Source of the DNA: an uncultured bacterium
GTDB taxonomy: Bacteria; Actinomycetota; Thermoleophilia; BMS3ABIN01
Direction: 5' to 3'
Assembly (NCBI GenBank): GCA_913009925.1
Contig: CAJVWY010000051.1
Location: 1 to 7,809 of the forward strand
Length of the DNA stretch: 7,809 nucleotides
This document shows, one piece after another, positions 1 to 5,382 of this stretch. Under the pieces are notes generated by a model. That model saw only the letters and a program-made list of their open reading frames with translations. It was not told the DNA's origin and made no database searches. Positions within the stretch are counted from its first letter, which is position 1, and the number at the start of each line of letters is the position of its first letter. A program made the position numbers and the translations under genes.

Positions 1-50
1 CCCACATCGATCCCCAGTAGCACCGGATGTGACGGCCGGCTGCCGGTCAC
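1..50 (-). CDS. Partial CDS start, possible ASKHA-type ATPase/kinase
   Basis: A GTG at 50-48 overlaps the TGA of the upstream glycosyltransferase gene (GTGA, 4-base overlap), an arrangement typical of translation-coupled operon genes. It opens a frame to the window edge reading MTGSRPSHPVLLGIDVG. The LLGIDVG ending resembles the phosphate-1 loop at the start of the actin/hexokinase/Hsp70 (ASKHA) fold, as in FGGY or ROK sugar kinases and CoA-dehydratase activator ATPases. An AGGTG a few bases upstream could serve as a ribosome binding site, though its spacing is short. Only 16 complete codons are visible, so the family is a guess and the frame itself rests on the overlap and the motif. Confidence 0.42.
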   Translation of the reverse strand, partial: MTGSRPSHPVLLGIDV

Positions 51-1588
51 CGCACCTGGATGTAAGCCAGCAGGTTGAACGATTCCCAGACTATCATCCA
101 GACCAGGAAGGCCTCGGCCAGGAACCTGGCCCGCTCACGCCTGAGCAGCCGGTCGATGCCGAACAGCAGCAGGAAGGCCGCCGTGGGCAGCAGAGGATAC
201 AGATAGCGCCCCGGTACCCCGCCGATGCCCGAAGCGAAGGGCATGAGAAGATTGATGCCCACGCCCAGGACGAAGGTCAGGGTGAGAAAGACGACGCTTA
301 TACGGATTTCGCGGACATGAAGCCGGTAACTATGGGCGAAGTAGAAGGCCATACCGACCAGAGCCATTACCATTGCCGTCAGCAGCGGCACCCAGGCCAC
401 CTGCCAGAAGGGGAAGGGAAAGATGGGCTCGCCGAACCAGAAGGTGGGCAGCAACTCGTTGATCCTGAGGCTCTCCATATCCCGTAGCGGCGAGGCAAAG
501 AAGGAAGACATCAGCGGCTGGGCGGCGGCGGCGCCGGTAGCGTCGCCATAGACCGAGATATTGCGTAATATCCAGGGGGCGGCAATCGCCGCCACCGGGG
601 CGATTATCAGGGCGCCGTTGACCAGCGCCCTCTTTATCGCCTCCCGCCCGTAGGCCAGCGGCAGCAACAGGGCCAACAGGGCCACCGGCAACAGGAAGAC
701 GGCGGTCATCTTGGTCAGCATGGCGGCGCCGATAAGCACCCCGGCTATCAGGCTGCGCCTGGTGCTGTAACCCCGCCGGACCATGCGCAGCAGAGCCAGG
801 ATGGCGGCGGCGGCCAGCGGCGTCGCCAGGGCATCATTGGTCACCTGCGACATATTGAGGGCGTAACCCTGAGTCAGCAACACCACCACCGGCGCGCCCA
901 GTGTAACCAAACGGCTGTCGGGAAAAGCCTCGCGCGCGGTCAGGTAGGCGATGGGCACCATCAGCGACGCCAGCAGCACCGCCAGCAGCCGCATCCCGTA
1001 CAGCTTGACCATGGTGTCCCCCGGCAGCGCCGCGTACAGGGGTACATTGACAGCGTAGTAGAGCGGCGGCTGCATGGCCTCATAATTGAAATGCCAGAGA
1101 TTGCGCCTCACCCATTGTTCCCGGTCATGGCTGTCCAGTTCCTGTGGCACCGCCGTCCATTCCGCCGGATCCAGCCTGGTAGGCTCCGAGGTGGTCCCCG
1201 CCGGATACCAGCCCCACTGGCCGGCCTCCCGTGATACCGCGACCACTTCGGGGGAGATGAAGGTCTCCCCTTCCACCGGCAGCGCCCTGTTCTCGTAAAG
1301 ATACTGGATATAATGAAAATGCTGGGCCTCGTCGACCCGGCTCCACACCGGCTGAAGCATGGCGAAGGTAACTCCCATCAGCAGCATCGCCAACCACAGC
1401 ACGGTCACAACGCGGCCATCGCGGCTGAGCAGCGGGAGCCGTCCCCGGCGATAGGCGCCGGCACCCTCCGGCCCCACCGGCCGGCCGCCGGCGGCCGCCG
1501 TTTCCCTGCTTCTGACAGACACGGCACCAACCCGGTTTGCCCAGCGGTTCCCGCCATTATTGTCGCCGCCGGGCGTTATGCCACCCAC
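47..1588 (-). CDS. GT-C fold membrane glycosyltransferase (PMT/DUF2142-like)
   Basis: A 513-residue polytopic protein with about ten membrane segments, the first near residues 60-80 and the last near 490-510. The first non-cytoplasmic loop begins with an acidic pair, RVDEAQHF (D86, E87), where GT-C enzymes carry their catalytic Asp. It is followed by QPPLYY (173-178), TND (250-252), LTKMTAVFLLP (291-301) and PGRYLYPLLP (459-468). These motifs suit the PMT/ArnT-like or DUF2142 branch of polyprenyl-phosphate-sugar-dependent transferases. The acceptor cannot be read from the sequence. The GTG start at 1588 overlaps the end of the PIG-V-like gene by 13 bases, with GGGAGG directly abutting it, too close for a normal Shine-Dalgarno site. 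The first ~58 residues are Gly/Arg-rich and not membrane-like, so the true start may be further in (GTG codons at residues 23, 38, 61). Family call fairly sure, start unsure. Confidence 0.78.
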   Translation of the reverse strand: MGGITPGGDNNGGNRWANRVGAVSVRSRETAAAGGRPVGPEGAGAYRRGRLPLLSRDGRVVTVLWLAMLLMGVTFAMLQPVWSRVDEAQHFHYIQYLYENRALPVEGETFISPEVVAVSREAGQWGWYPAGTTSEPTRLDPAEWTAVPQELDSHDREQWVRRNLWHFNYEAMQPPLYYAVNVPLYAALPGDTMVKLYGMRLLAVLLASLMVPIAYLTAREAFPDSRLVTLGAPVVVLLTQGYALNMSQVTNDALATPLAAAAILALLRMVRRGYSTRRSLIAGVLIGAAMLTKMTAVFLLPVALLALLLPLAYGREAIKRALVNGALIIAPVAAIAAPWILRNISVYGDATGAAAAQPLMSSFFASPLRDMESLRINELLPTFWFGEPIFPFPFWQVAWVPLLTAMVMALVGMAFYFAHSYRLHVREIRISVVFLTLTFVLGVGINLLMPFASGIGGVPGRYLYPLLPTAAFLLLFGIDRLLRRERARFLAEAFLVWMIVWESFNLLAYIQVR

Positions 1589-2679
1589 CTCCCGGTTACG
1601 AATGCCGCCGTCGCCAGGCCCAGCAGCAGTATGGATGCGGCCGACACCGTCCGGTAGACGGCGTGCCGCTTAGTCATCAGGGCCAGGACGATGAACATGG
1701 GGAATACGACCAGCAGATAGCGGCTCATGGATTTGGTGGTCCCACCCGCCAGGGGAAACAGAAGGCTGATGGCCATGTACATGATGTAGGAGAAAGGCAG
1801 CCGCTTGCGCCAGGCGATGATGATGGTGACCGCCAGCAGGGCGGTGGCCCCCAGTTCATATATGACCCACAACTCCCAGTGCCTCAGCAGGATGGACAGG
1901 TCGTGGGTGATGCTGCCGGTGAACGTCGTCAACTGGTGGCCCCAGCCCGCCGCCTGCGTCTGGGCGAAGGCCAGGGGGACACCGAAAGCAAAATACAGGT
2001 AGCCGATATAGACCAGCAACCCGGCGGGGATCAGCGTCACCCACAGCATGGTCGGCTTGAGCCGCCGCAGCGAGAATGAGTGCTGCGACATGTACTCATA
2101 GATCAGAGGCAGCAGGATGAAAATGCCGGTGACCCGGGTAAGCGCTGCCAGGAAGCCCCAAAGCCCGGCCATGGCCCAGCGGCCCCTGCGGGCGTAATAG
2201 AAGGCGGCCACGCTGGACATGAGGAACAGCGATTCGGTGTAGATGGTAGTGAAGAACAGCGATGTGGGAAAGATGGCCAACAGCCAGGTGGCGCGGCCGG
2301 CGACCTCCTCGCCATAGTCGTCCCTGACCAGCCTGTACATGAATATCATCCCCGCCAGGAAGAAGGCGGACGACAGCAGCAGTCCCGATAACAGGTAATT
2401 GCCGAATAACCAGCTGGCGGCTCTGAGCAATAAAGGATACAGGGGAAAGAAGGCGACGTTGGACTGGTCGCCGGCTATCCATTGGTAGCCATCCGTAGCC
2501 ACGGACATATACCAATGGGCATCCCATTGGTACCAGAGGGAGAGATACCAGGGAACGGATTCGGGGATGGCTGCGGAGAACCCCTCATGGACGGCCGGAA
2601 AAAAGCTGAAACCGGAGATCGCAAATAACACTACCAGCGACCGGCTGACAACAAAGGACCTCAGCACGGACAAAGACAT
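1576..2679 (-). CDS. PIG-V-like mannosyltransferase (GT-C membrane protein)
   Basis: A 367-residue integral membrane protein with the marks of bacterial PIG-V-type mannosyltransferases. These are WDAHWY (52-57, with the probable catalytic D53 in the first outer loop), NVAFFPLYP (74-82), FPTSLFFTTIYTESLFL (137-153), ALTRVTGI (179-186) and SMSRYLLVVFP (317-327). About eight to ten hydrophobic segments follow. The eukaryotic relative adds the second mannose to GPI anchors from dolichol-phosphate-mannose. The bacterial members presumably use a polyprenyl-phosphate sugar to decorate a surface lipid, glycan or protein, but donor and acceptor here are inferred. The ATG at 2679 is backed by AAGGGG eight bases upstream. 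It is the first gene of a coupled operon with the GT-C gene downstream, and a consensus-like promoter lies about 60-100 bases upstream. Length and motif order look intact. Confidence 0.85.
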   Translation of the reverse strand: MSLSVLRSFVVSRSLVVLFAISGFSFFPAVHEGFSAAIPESVPWYLSLWYQWDAHWYMSVATDGYQWIAGDQSNVAFFPLYPLLLRAASWLFGNYLLSGLLLSSAFFLAGMIFMYRLVRDDYGEEVAGRATWLLAIFPTSLFFTTIYTESLFLMSSVAAFYYARRGRWAMAGLWGFLAALTRVTGIFILLPLIYEYMSQHSFSLRRLKPTMLWVTLIPAGLLVYIGYLYFAFGVPLAFAQTQAAGWGHQLTTFTGSITHDLSILLRHWELWVIYELGATALLAVTIIIAWRKRLPFSYIMYMAISLLFPLAGGTTKSMSRYLLVVFPMFIVLALMTKRHAVYRTVSAASILLLGLATAAFVTGRWVA

Positions 2680-2699
2680 TTCACTAACCCCTTGCTTTC

Positions 2700-2714
2700 C
2701 TGGATGACGTCCAG
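2700..2714 (-). other. Small hairpin in the PIG-V-like leader
   Basis: An inverted repeat CTGGA-5-TCCAG lies in the predicted leader of the PIG-V-like mRNA, ending about 20 bases before the start codon and just upstream of the ribosome binding site. It is a short 5-bp stem, so it may be chance. If formed it sits where it could affect initiation. Confidence 0.3.
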
Positions 2715-2747
2715 AAACGGTGTTCCCGTGGACTCGCCAGGTAGAAG

Positions 2748-2776
2748 ATACTAGAGGCAGGGATATGCTTTGTCAA
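2748..2776 (-). promoter_or_regulatory. Sigma70-type promoter for the glycosyltransferase operon
   Basis: On the minus strand a perfect -35 TTGACA (2776-2771) is followed by a 17-base spacer and TAGTAT (2753-2748, four of six -10 positions). Transcription would start near 2741, giving a leader of about 60 bases to the ATG at 2679. It lies immediately behind the stop of the flavoprotein gene. The two glycosyltransferase genes can therefore be transcribed independently of it, in addition to any read-through. Confidence 0.68.
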
Positions 2777-2786
2777 TCAGCAGCCG

Positions 2787-4214
2787 TTACTCGGCCGCCT
2801 TCTCCTCGTGGTATTCCTTGTCCAGGTTCACCTGGGATATATCATGTGACTCGCCCATGATGTTACGCGCCGCCAGCATGCCCGTCTTCATCGAGTGGTC
2901 CATATTGTTGTACTTGTAAGTGCCGTAACGCCCGATTATCTGCAGGTTGGTGAACCCGTTCACGTAATCCAGCACCTTCTTCAGTCGCCGCTCGTATCCC
3001 AGCTCATACATGGGGTAAGCCTTGGGGATGCGTACGACGAAGGCGTCCATGACCTCTTGTTTCCTGAGAAAATGCAGGCGCTGGTCCAGATCTTCGATGG
3101 TGAGGTCGATGAGCGCCTGGTCGTCCATCTCCCAGACTTCGCCGCCCTCGAAACAGAAATACTCCGTCACCAGCGAGCTCTTGCCCTCAGGCGCCATGGC
3201 CGGGCTCCAGTTCTTCGGCTCGTGGATGCGCCCCAGGGTGATGGCGGGATCGTGGATGTAGATCCATGTCAGGTCGGTGATCTGCGGCTTGTCGACGATG
3301 AGGTTGACGGTGATCAGGTCACGGTAGCGAAGCGAGTCCGCCGCCTCCAGGACATCATCGGGCGCCTGCGGCCGCATGACTTTCACCAGGCCGGTAAGCG
3401 GCATGCTGGATACCAGTTCCCCCACCTCCAGGGAATAGCCGCCCTTGCCGTCCGCCACCTCCACCGAGGTTACCCGCCCGCCCTCGTGGTTGACCGCCAC
3501 CGCCTTCTGGCCCATGCGTACCTCGTTGTCCATCCCTTCCACCCTCTCGGCCAGATTCTCGCTGATGCGTCCGATGCCCAGACGCGGGTACATGAACTTG
3601 TCTATCAGGGTCTTGACCTTGCCGTTCTTGGAAGGTAACAGGGCGTCTTTTATCGCCACCCTGAGCGAGAGCCCCTTGATGCGCTGAGCCGCCCATTCGG
3701 CATCGATGCGGTCGCAGTCGATGCCCCATACCTTCTCGGTATAGTCCTTGAAGAACTGCCTGAACAGTTCACCGCCGAACTCGTTAGTGACCCAGTCCTC
3801 CAGGGAGACTATCTCCGGTTTGCGGTAGAGGCCGCGGGCCTTGACGAGGCCGTAGTCGAAGATACATCTGGCGGTGGTACCCAGGCCCATGCCCAGCAAG
3901 GCGTTGGCGGGCTTCAGAGGGTAATCGAAATACTTGTTGTGATAATAGATCTTGCTGGAACGGTCCACCCAGATTATCTCGTCGCCCAGCACCTCCCGGA
4001 ACAGGTCCTCGACCTCGGGGTCCTTGGTGAAGAAACGGTGGCCGCCCAGGTCGAAGCGGAAGCCGTTGCGCTCGATGGTGCGGGAGATCCCGCCCACTTG
4101 GGTGCCCATCTCCAGCACCACGGTGTCGATATCATTCTGGCTAAGTGTGTAAGCGGTGCTGAGGCCGGCAGGCCCGCCGCCGATCACACACGCGCTGGTC
4201 TTTTTCTCTGCCAT
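2787..4214 (-). CDS. FAD-dependent oxidoreductase, UDP-galactopyranose mutase/amine-oxidase-like
   Basis: A 475-residue soluble flavoprotein. It has an N-terminal dinucleotide-binding fold with VIGGGPAGLSTAYTL (10-24), an acidic E35 that would bind the adenosine ribose, GGISRT (41-46) and GGHRFF (57-62). The C-terminal FAD motif at about 426-452 (IIGRYGTYKYNNMDHSMKTG) matches the GR-x-x-x-Y-x-Y-x-x-MD pattern of UDP-galactopyranose mutase and its relatives. The family carries out FAD-dependent sugar-ring rearrangements or oxidations; members beside glycosyltransferases usually serve glycan precursor synthesis. Its exact reaction is not determined, and protoporphyrinogen-oxidase-like annotations would be a fold-level label only. 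The ATG at 4214 is chosen because GGAG sits eight bases upstream. A GTG at 4241 would add nine residues but has no ribosome binding site. The gene is the promoter-proximal member of the minus-strand glycan group. Confidence 0.8.
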   Translation of the reverse strand: MAEKKTSACVIGGGPAGLSTAYTLSQNDIDTVVLEMGTQVGGISRTIERNGFRFDLGGHRFFTKDPEVEDLFREVLGDEIIWVDRSSKIYYHNKYFDYPLKPANALLGMGLGTTARCIFDYGLVKARGLYRKPEIVSLEDWVTNEFGGELFRQFFKDYTEKVWGIDCDRIDAEWAAQRIKGLSLRVAIKDALLPSKNGKVKTLIDKFMYPRLGIGRISENLAERVEGMDNEVRMGQKAVAVNHEGGRVTSVEVADGKGGYSLEVGELVSSMPLTGLVKVMRPQAPDDVLEAADSLRYRDLITVNLIVDKPQITDLTWIYIHDPAITLGRIHEPKNWSPAMAPEGKSSLVTEYFCFEGGEVWEMDDQALIDLTIEDLDQRLHFLRKQEVMDAFVVRIPKAYPMYELGYERRLKKVLDYVNGFTNLQIIGRYGTYKYNNMDHSMKTGMLAARNIMGESHDISQVNLDKEYHEEKAAE

Positions 4215-4223
4215 TTCGAGCTC

Positions 4224-4289
4224 CGTGAGATCATATCGCACTTGAGGGAGACCCGCGTCCGCATCTTCCTTTCCATGTTACGTGAGATC
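4224..4289. repeat. Pair of 9-base direct repeats in the flavoprotein leader
   Basis: CGTGAGATC occurs at 4224-4232 and again at 4281-4289, 57 bases apart, inside the predicted 5' leader. The copy nearest the gene runs into its GGAG ribosome binding site when read on the minus strand. A pair this short can occur by chance. Confidence 0.3.
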
Positions 4290-4340
4290 CAGGGAAATGG
4301 AAACTCCGGGAAGCTGACGGCGTCGCGCCTTCGCATGTTA

Positions 4341-4369
4341 ATTATAACTACGACACCATTATTTGAAAA
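4341..4369 (-). promoter_or_regulatory. Sigma70-type promoter of the flavoprotein gene
   Basis: On the minus strand TTTTCA (4369-4364, four of six -35 positions) precedes a 17-base spacer and a perfect TATAAT (4346-4341). A run of seven A's lies just upstream of the -35 box, as in an UP element. The start site would be near 4334, leaving a leader of about 120 bases before the ATG at 4214. Confidence 0.72.
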
Positions 4370-4383
4370 GTTTTTTTCCGAAA

Positions 4384-4417
4384 GCAGGTTCTGAAAAAGA
4401 AGCTTTTTGTATCCTGC
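4384..4417. repeat. Nested inverted repeat upstream of the flavoprotein promoter
   Basis: An outer pair GCAGG (4384-4388) and CCTGC (4413-4417) encloses an inner pair AAAAAG (4394-4399) and CTTTTT (4403-4408). Together they make a symmetrical element ending about 15 bases upstream of the -35 box. It may be an operator or an extrusion-prone AT hairpin. Nothing in the sequence identifies a binding protein. Confidence 0.4.
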
Positions 4418-4494
4418 GGCTGGACCCGCCCGGTTTCACGCCGCCGCTGGTATGAACATCGTGTTGTTTGGCGGAGGTCCGGGGGGTTTTAAGG

Positions 4495-4546
4495 AAAAAG
4501 ATGAGCCCGCAGGTGGGGGGAGGCTAAACTCACAACCTACGGGCTC
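4495..4546 (-). terminator. Intrinsic terminator (minus strand, perhaps bidirectional)
   Basis: GAGCCCGTAGGT pairs with ACCTGCGGGCTC across a 20-base loop, followed three bases later by TTTTT (4499-4495) on the minus strand. The plus strand also has TTTT (4549-4552) after the stem, so weak termination in both directions is possible. It lies upstream of the flavoprotein promoter and so would end a separate transcript, not that gene. Confidence 0.62.
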
Positions 4547-4588
4547 CCTTTTAGGGCGGAGGCTTTCGCCTCAGTCCATTGTAATGGA
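4495..4588 (-). ncRNA. Candidate structured small RNA or leader, 3' part
   Basis: Read on the minus strand, three hairpins follow each other. The first is TCCAT-TACA-ATGGA (4588-4575). The second is GAGGC-GAAA-GCCTC (4572-4559), whose loop is a GNRA tetraloop only on this strand. The third is a 12-bp stem (4546-4535 with 4514-4503) followed by five U's. In that third stem the one non-Watson-Crick position is a G-U wobble on the minus strand but a C x A mismatch on the plus strand, so the minus strand is the better RNA. The 5' end is not visible; the AT-rich block at about 4621-4662 could hold a weak promoter. No known family was recognised: c-di-GMP riboswitch, T-box, TPP, 6S and SRP hallmarks were looked for and not found. 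Confidence 0.42.
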
Positions 4589-4669
4589 TCATTCAATGCT
4601 ATTATCGACCTGCACCAACGATACTTTAAATATTATTAAAAAAGTTATATTTCATTATTTAGAAGCCAC

Positions 4670-4687
4670 TTTCCCGGCTTCGGGAAA
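4670..4687. other. 7-bp perfect hairpin
   Basis: TTTCCCG (4670-4676) and CGGGAAA (4681-4687) form a perfect 7-bp stem with a four-base loop, beside the AT-rich block. Neither strand has a T run after it, so it is not a standard terminator. It could be part of the 5' region of the candidate minus-strand RNA or a protein-binding palindrome. Confidence 0.4.
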
Positions 4688-4775
4688 CGGGTAGTATAAA
4701 CAGTACGGACTGGCGCGGGGCCCCTGTTGTCAGGAGGCTCGGACATCATATTGATAACCGTGCCATGTTTCGACG

Positions 4776-4804
4776 TTGACTAAGTGTCCTTTTACTGTTA
4801 TCTG
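4776..4804 (+). promoter_or_regulatory. Extended -10 promoter of the DUF3467 gene
   Basis: TTGACT (4776-4781, five of six -35 positions) is followed by a 17-base spacer and TATCTG (4799-4804). The -10 match is only three of six, but TG at 4796-4797 supplies an extended -10 element. Transcription from about 4811 would give a leader of some 94 bases. Confidence 0.48.
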
Positions 4805-4857
4805 CGTGACGAACGGGTTTTTTCAGCCCACCGCGGCGCCGTCCGGAAAGACGATGC

Positions 4858-4885
4858 CTGCGGGGCGGGGAAACCGGGCCCGCGG
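4858..4885 (+). other. GC-rich hairpin before the DUF3467 ribosome binding site
   Basis: CTGCGGG (4858-4864) can pair with CCCGCGG (4879-4885) through seven pairs including one G-U, around a 14-base loop. It ends eight bases before the AAGGAGG of the next gene. It is a plausible leader structure, but in a GC-rich leader it may be incidental. Confidence 0.3.
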
Positions 4886-4904
4886 GAAGAGACAAGGAGG
4901 AGCG

Positions 4905-5225
4905 ATGAACAGAGAAGCCATGGGAGACGAGAGCCAGGGACCGCAGGTAAAGGTGCAGGTGCCGCCGAATATCCAGGGCGGTGTTTACGCCAACATGGCA
5001 CGGGTGAACCATTCGGAGTTCGAGTTCTCCATCGACTTCGCCAACGCCGATTTCGCCGGGCAGGACCCGGCGGGGAACATCCCCGCGGTGGTGGTCGCCC
5101 GAATCATGATCAGCCATGAATTCATGCCACACCTGCTGGAGGCGCTCAAGGACAACTACAGCCGCTACCTCACGCGCAAGGATATCGAGGGACTGCCGGA
5201 GACAGACAACCCCGGGGACAAGTAA
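4905..5225 (+). CDS. DUF3467 family protein
   Basis: A 106-residue soluble protein. Residues from about 15 on follow the DUF3467 pattern: an amide/proline stretch, VYANMARVNHSEFEFSIDF, then a strand-turn-strand ending PAVVVARIMISHEFMPHLLEALKDNYSRY. The family is small, widespread and of unknown biochemical function. There is no signal peptide or membrane segment, so it is probably cytoplasmic. The ATG at 4905 is chosen because a strong AAGGAGG lies four bases upstream. The same frame is open back to a TTG at 4776, but that overlaps the -35 box and the extra residues are unlike the family. It appears monocistronic, with its own promoter and a terminator seven bases after the stop. Confidence 0.83.
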   Translation: MNREAMGDESQGPQVKVQVPPNIQGGVYANMARVNHSEFEFSIDFANADFAGQDPAGNIPAVVVARIMISHEFMPHLLEALKDNYSRYLTRKDIEGLPETDNPGDK

Positions 5226-5231
5226 GCGCGC

Positions 5232-5263
5232 AGCCCCGGCCGCCGGGTCCAGCCGGGGCTTTC
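5232..5263 (+). terminator. Intrinsic terminator after the DUF3467 gene
   Basis: AGCCCCGGC (5232-5240) and GCCGGGGCT (5252-5260) form a perfect 9-bp GC-rich stem with an 11-base loop. A short T run overlaps the stem end (TTT, 5260-5262). The U tract is short, but the position seven bases beyond the stop codon and the stem strength support termination. It separates this gene from the lipoprotein operon. Confidence 0.72.
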
Positions 5264-5271
5264 CGCACCGC

Positions 5272-5311
5272 TTTACATTCTTCTTACCTGATACTTACCC
5301 GGAGCTCACCT
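5272..5311 (+). promoter_or_regulatory. Four 11-base-phased direct repeats, PhoB/OmpR-type activator site
   Basis: Four 7-base units lie one helical turn apart: TTTACAT (5272-5278), CTTACCT (5283-5289), CTTACCC (5294-5300) and CTCACCT (5305-5311), each pair separated by exactly four bases. Tandem 7-mers with 4-base spacers are the known architecture of PhoB/PhoP and related OmpR-family sites; actinobacterial PHO boxes have similar TTCACC cores. The last unit sits eight bases before a GATAAT, so the array occupies the -35 region, as in activator-dependent promoters of this class. The repeats are seen directly; the identity of the regulator, and phosphate as signal, are inferred. Confidence 0.66.
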
Positions 5312-5319
5312 GACCCGGC

Positions 5320-5325
5320 GATAAT
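5320..5325 (+). promoter_or_regulatory. -10 box of the lipoprotein operon
   Basis: GATAAT matches five of six -10 positions. No acceptable -35 hexamer lies 16-18 bases upstream; that place is taken by the phased repeats. This suggests the promoter needs an activator. Transcription would start near 5332, about 50 bases before the ATG at 5383. Confidence 0.58.
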
Positions 5326-5382
5326 GATCATGAATGGGTCTCCGGACACTTATTGCAAGGGGCGGCGGACAGGAGCAGGGAC

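Larger units (their letters stand above)
4215..4904. other. 690-base divergent intergenic region
   Basis: This stretch separates the leftward flavoprotein gene from the rightward DUF3467 gene. It contains two outward promoters, a nested inverted repeat, three consecutive hairpins ending in a minus-strand terminator, an AT-rich block (about 4621-4662), a 7-bp hairpin (4670-4687) and a GC hairpin before the DUF3467 ribosome binding site. The word GGAGGCT occurs three times (4519-4525, 4558-4564, 4733-4739). No frame in it has a convincing start, composition or family resemblance. Confidence 0.75.

Noticed and set aside
4215..4276. Short upstream ORF overlapping the flavoprotein start (ATG near 4276 on the minus strand)
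   Set aside because: About 31 codons, no ribosome site, out of frame with the gene and without any sign of a regulatory peptide.
4495..4600. c-di-GMP-I (GEMM) riboswitch on the minus strand
   Set aside because: There is a local resemblance (GCGAAAGCCTCCGCCCTAA), but the conserved CACGCA and CAAACC segments and the tetraloop-receptor arrangement are missing.
4407..4694. Open plus-strand frame of 95 codons in the intergenic region
   Set aside because: It starts without a ribosome binding site, runs across the terminator stem and hairpins, has no family resemblance and changes composition midway.
4776..4904. Upstream in-frame extension of the DUF3467 gene
   Set aside because: It would start inside the predicted -35 box, has no ribosome site and adds residues unlike the family.
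4746..5132. Minus-strand frame opposite the DUF3467 gene
   Set aside because: It overlaps a gene with a clear family match and strong ribosome site; its Arg/Pro/His-rich translation is typical of antisense reading of GC-rich DNA.
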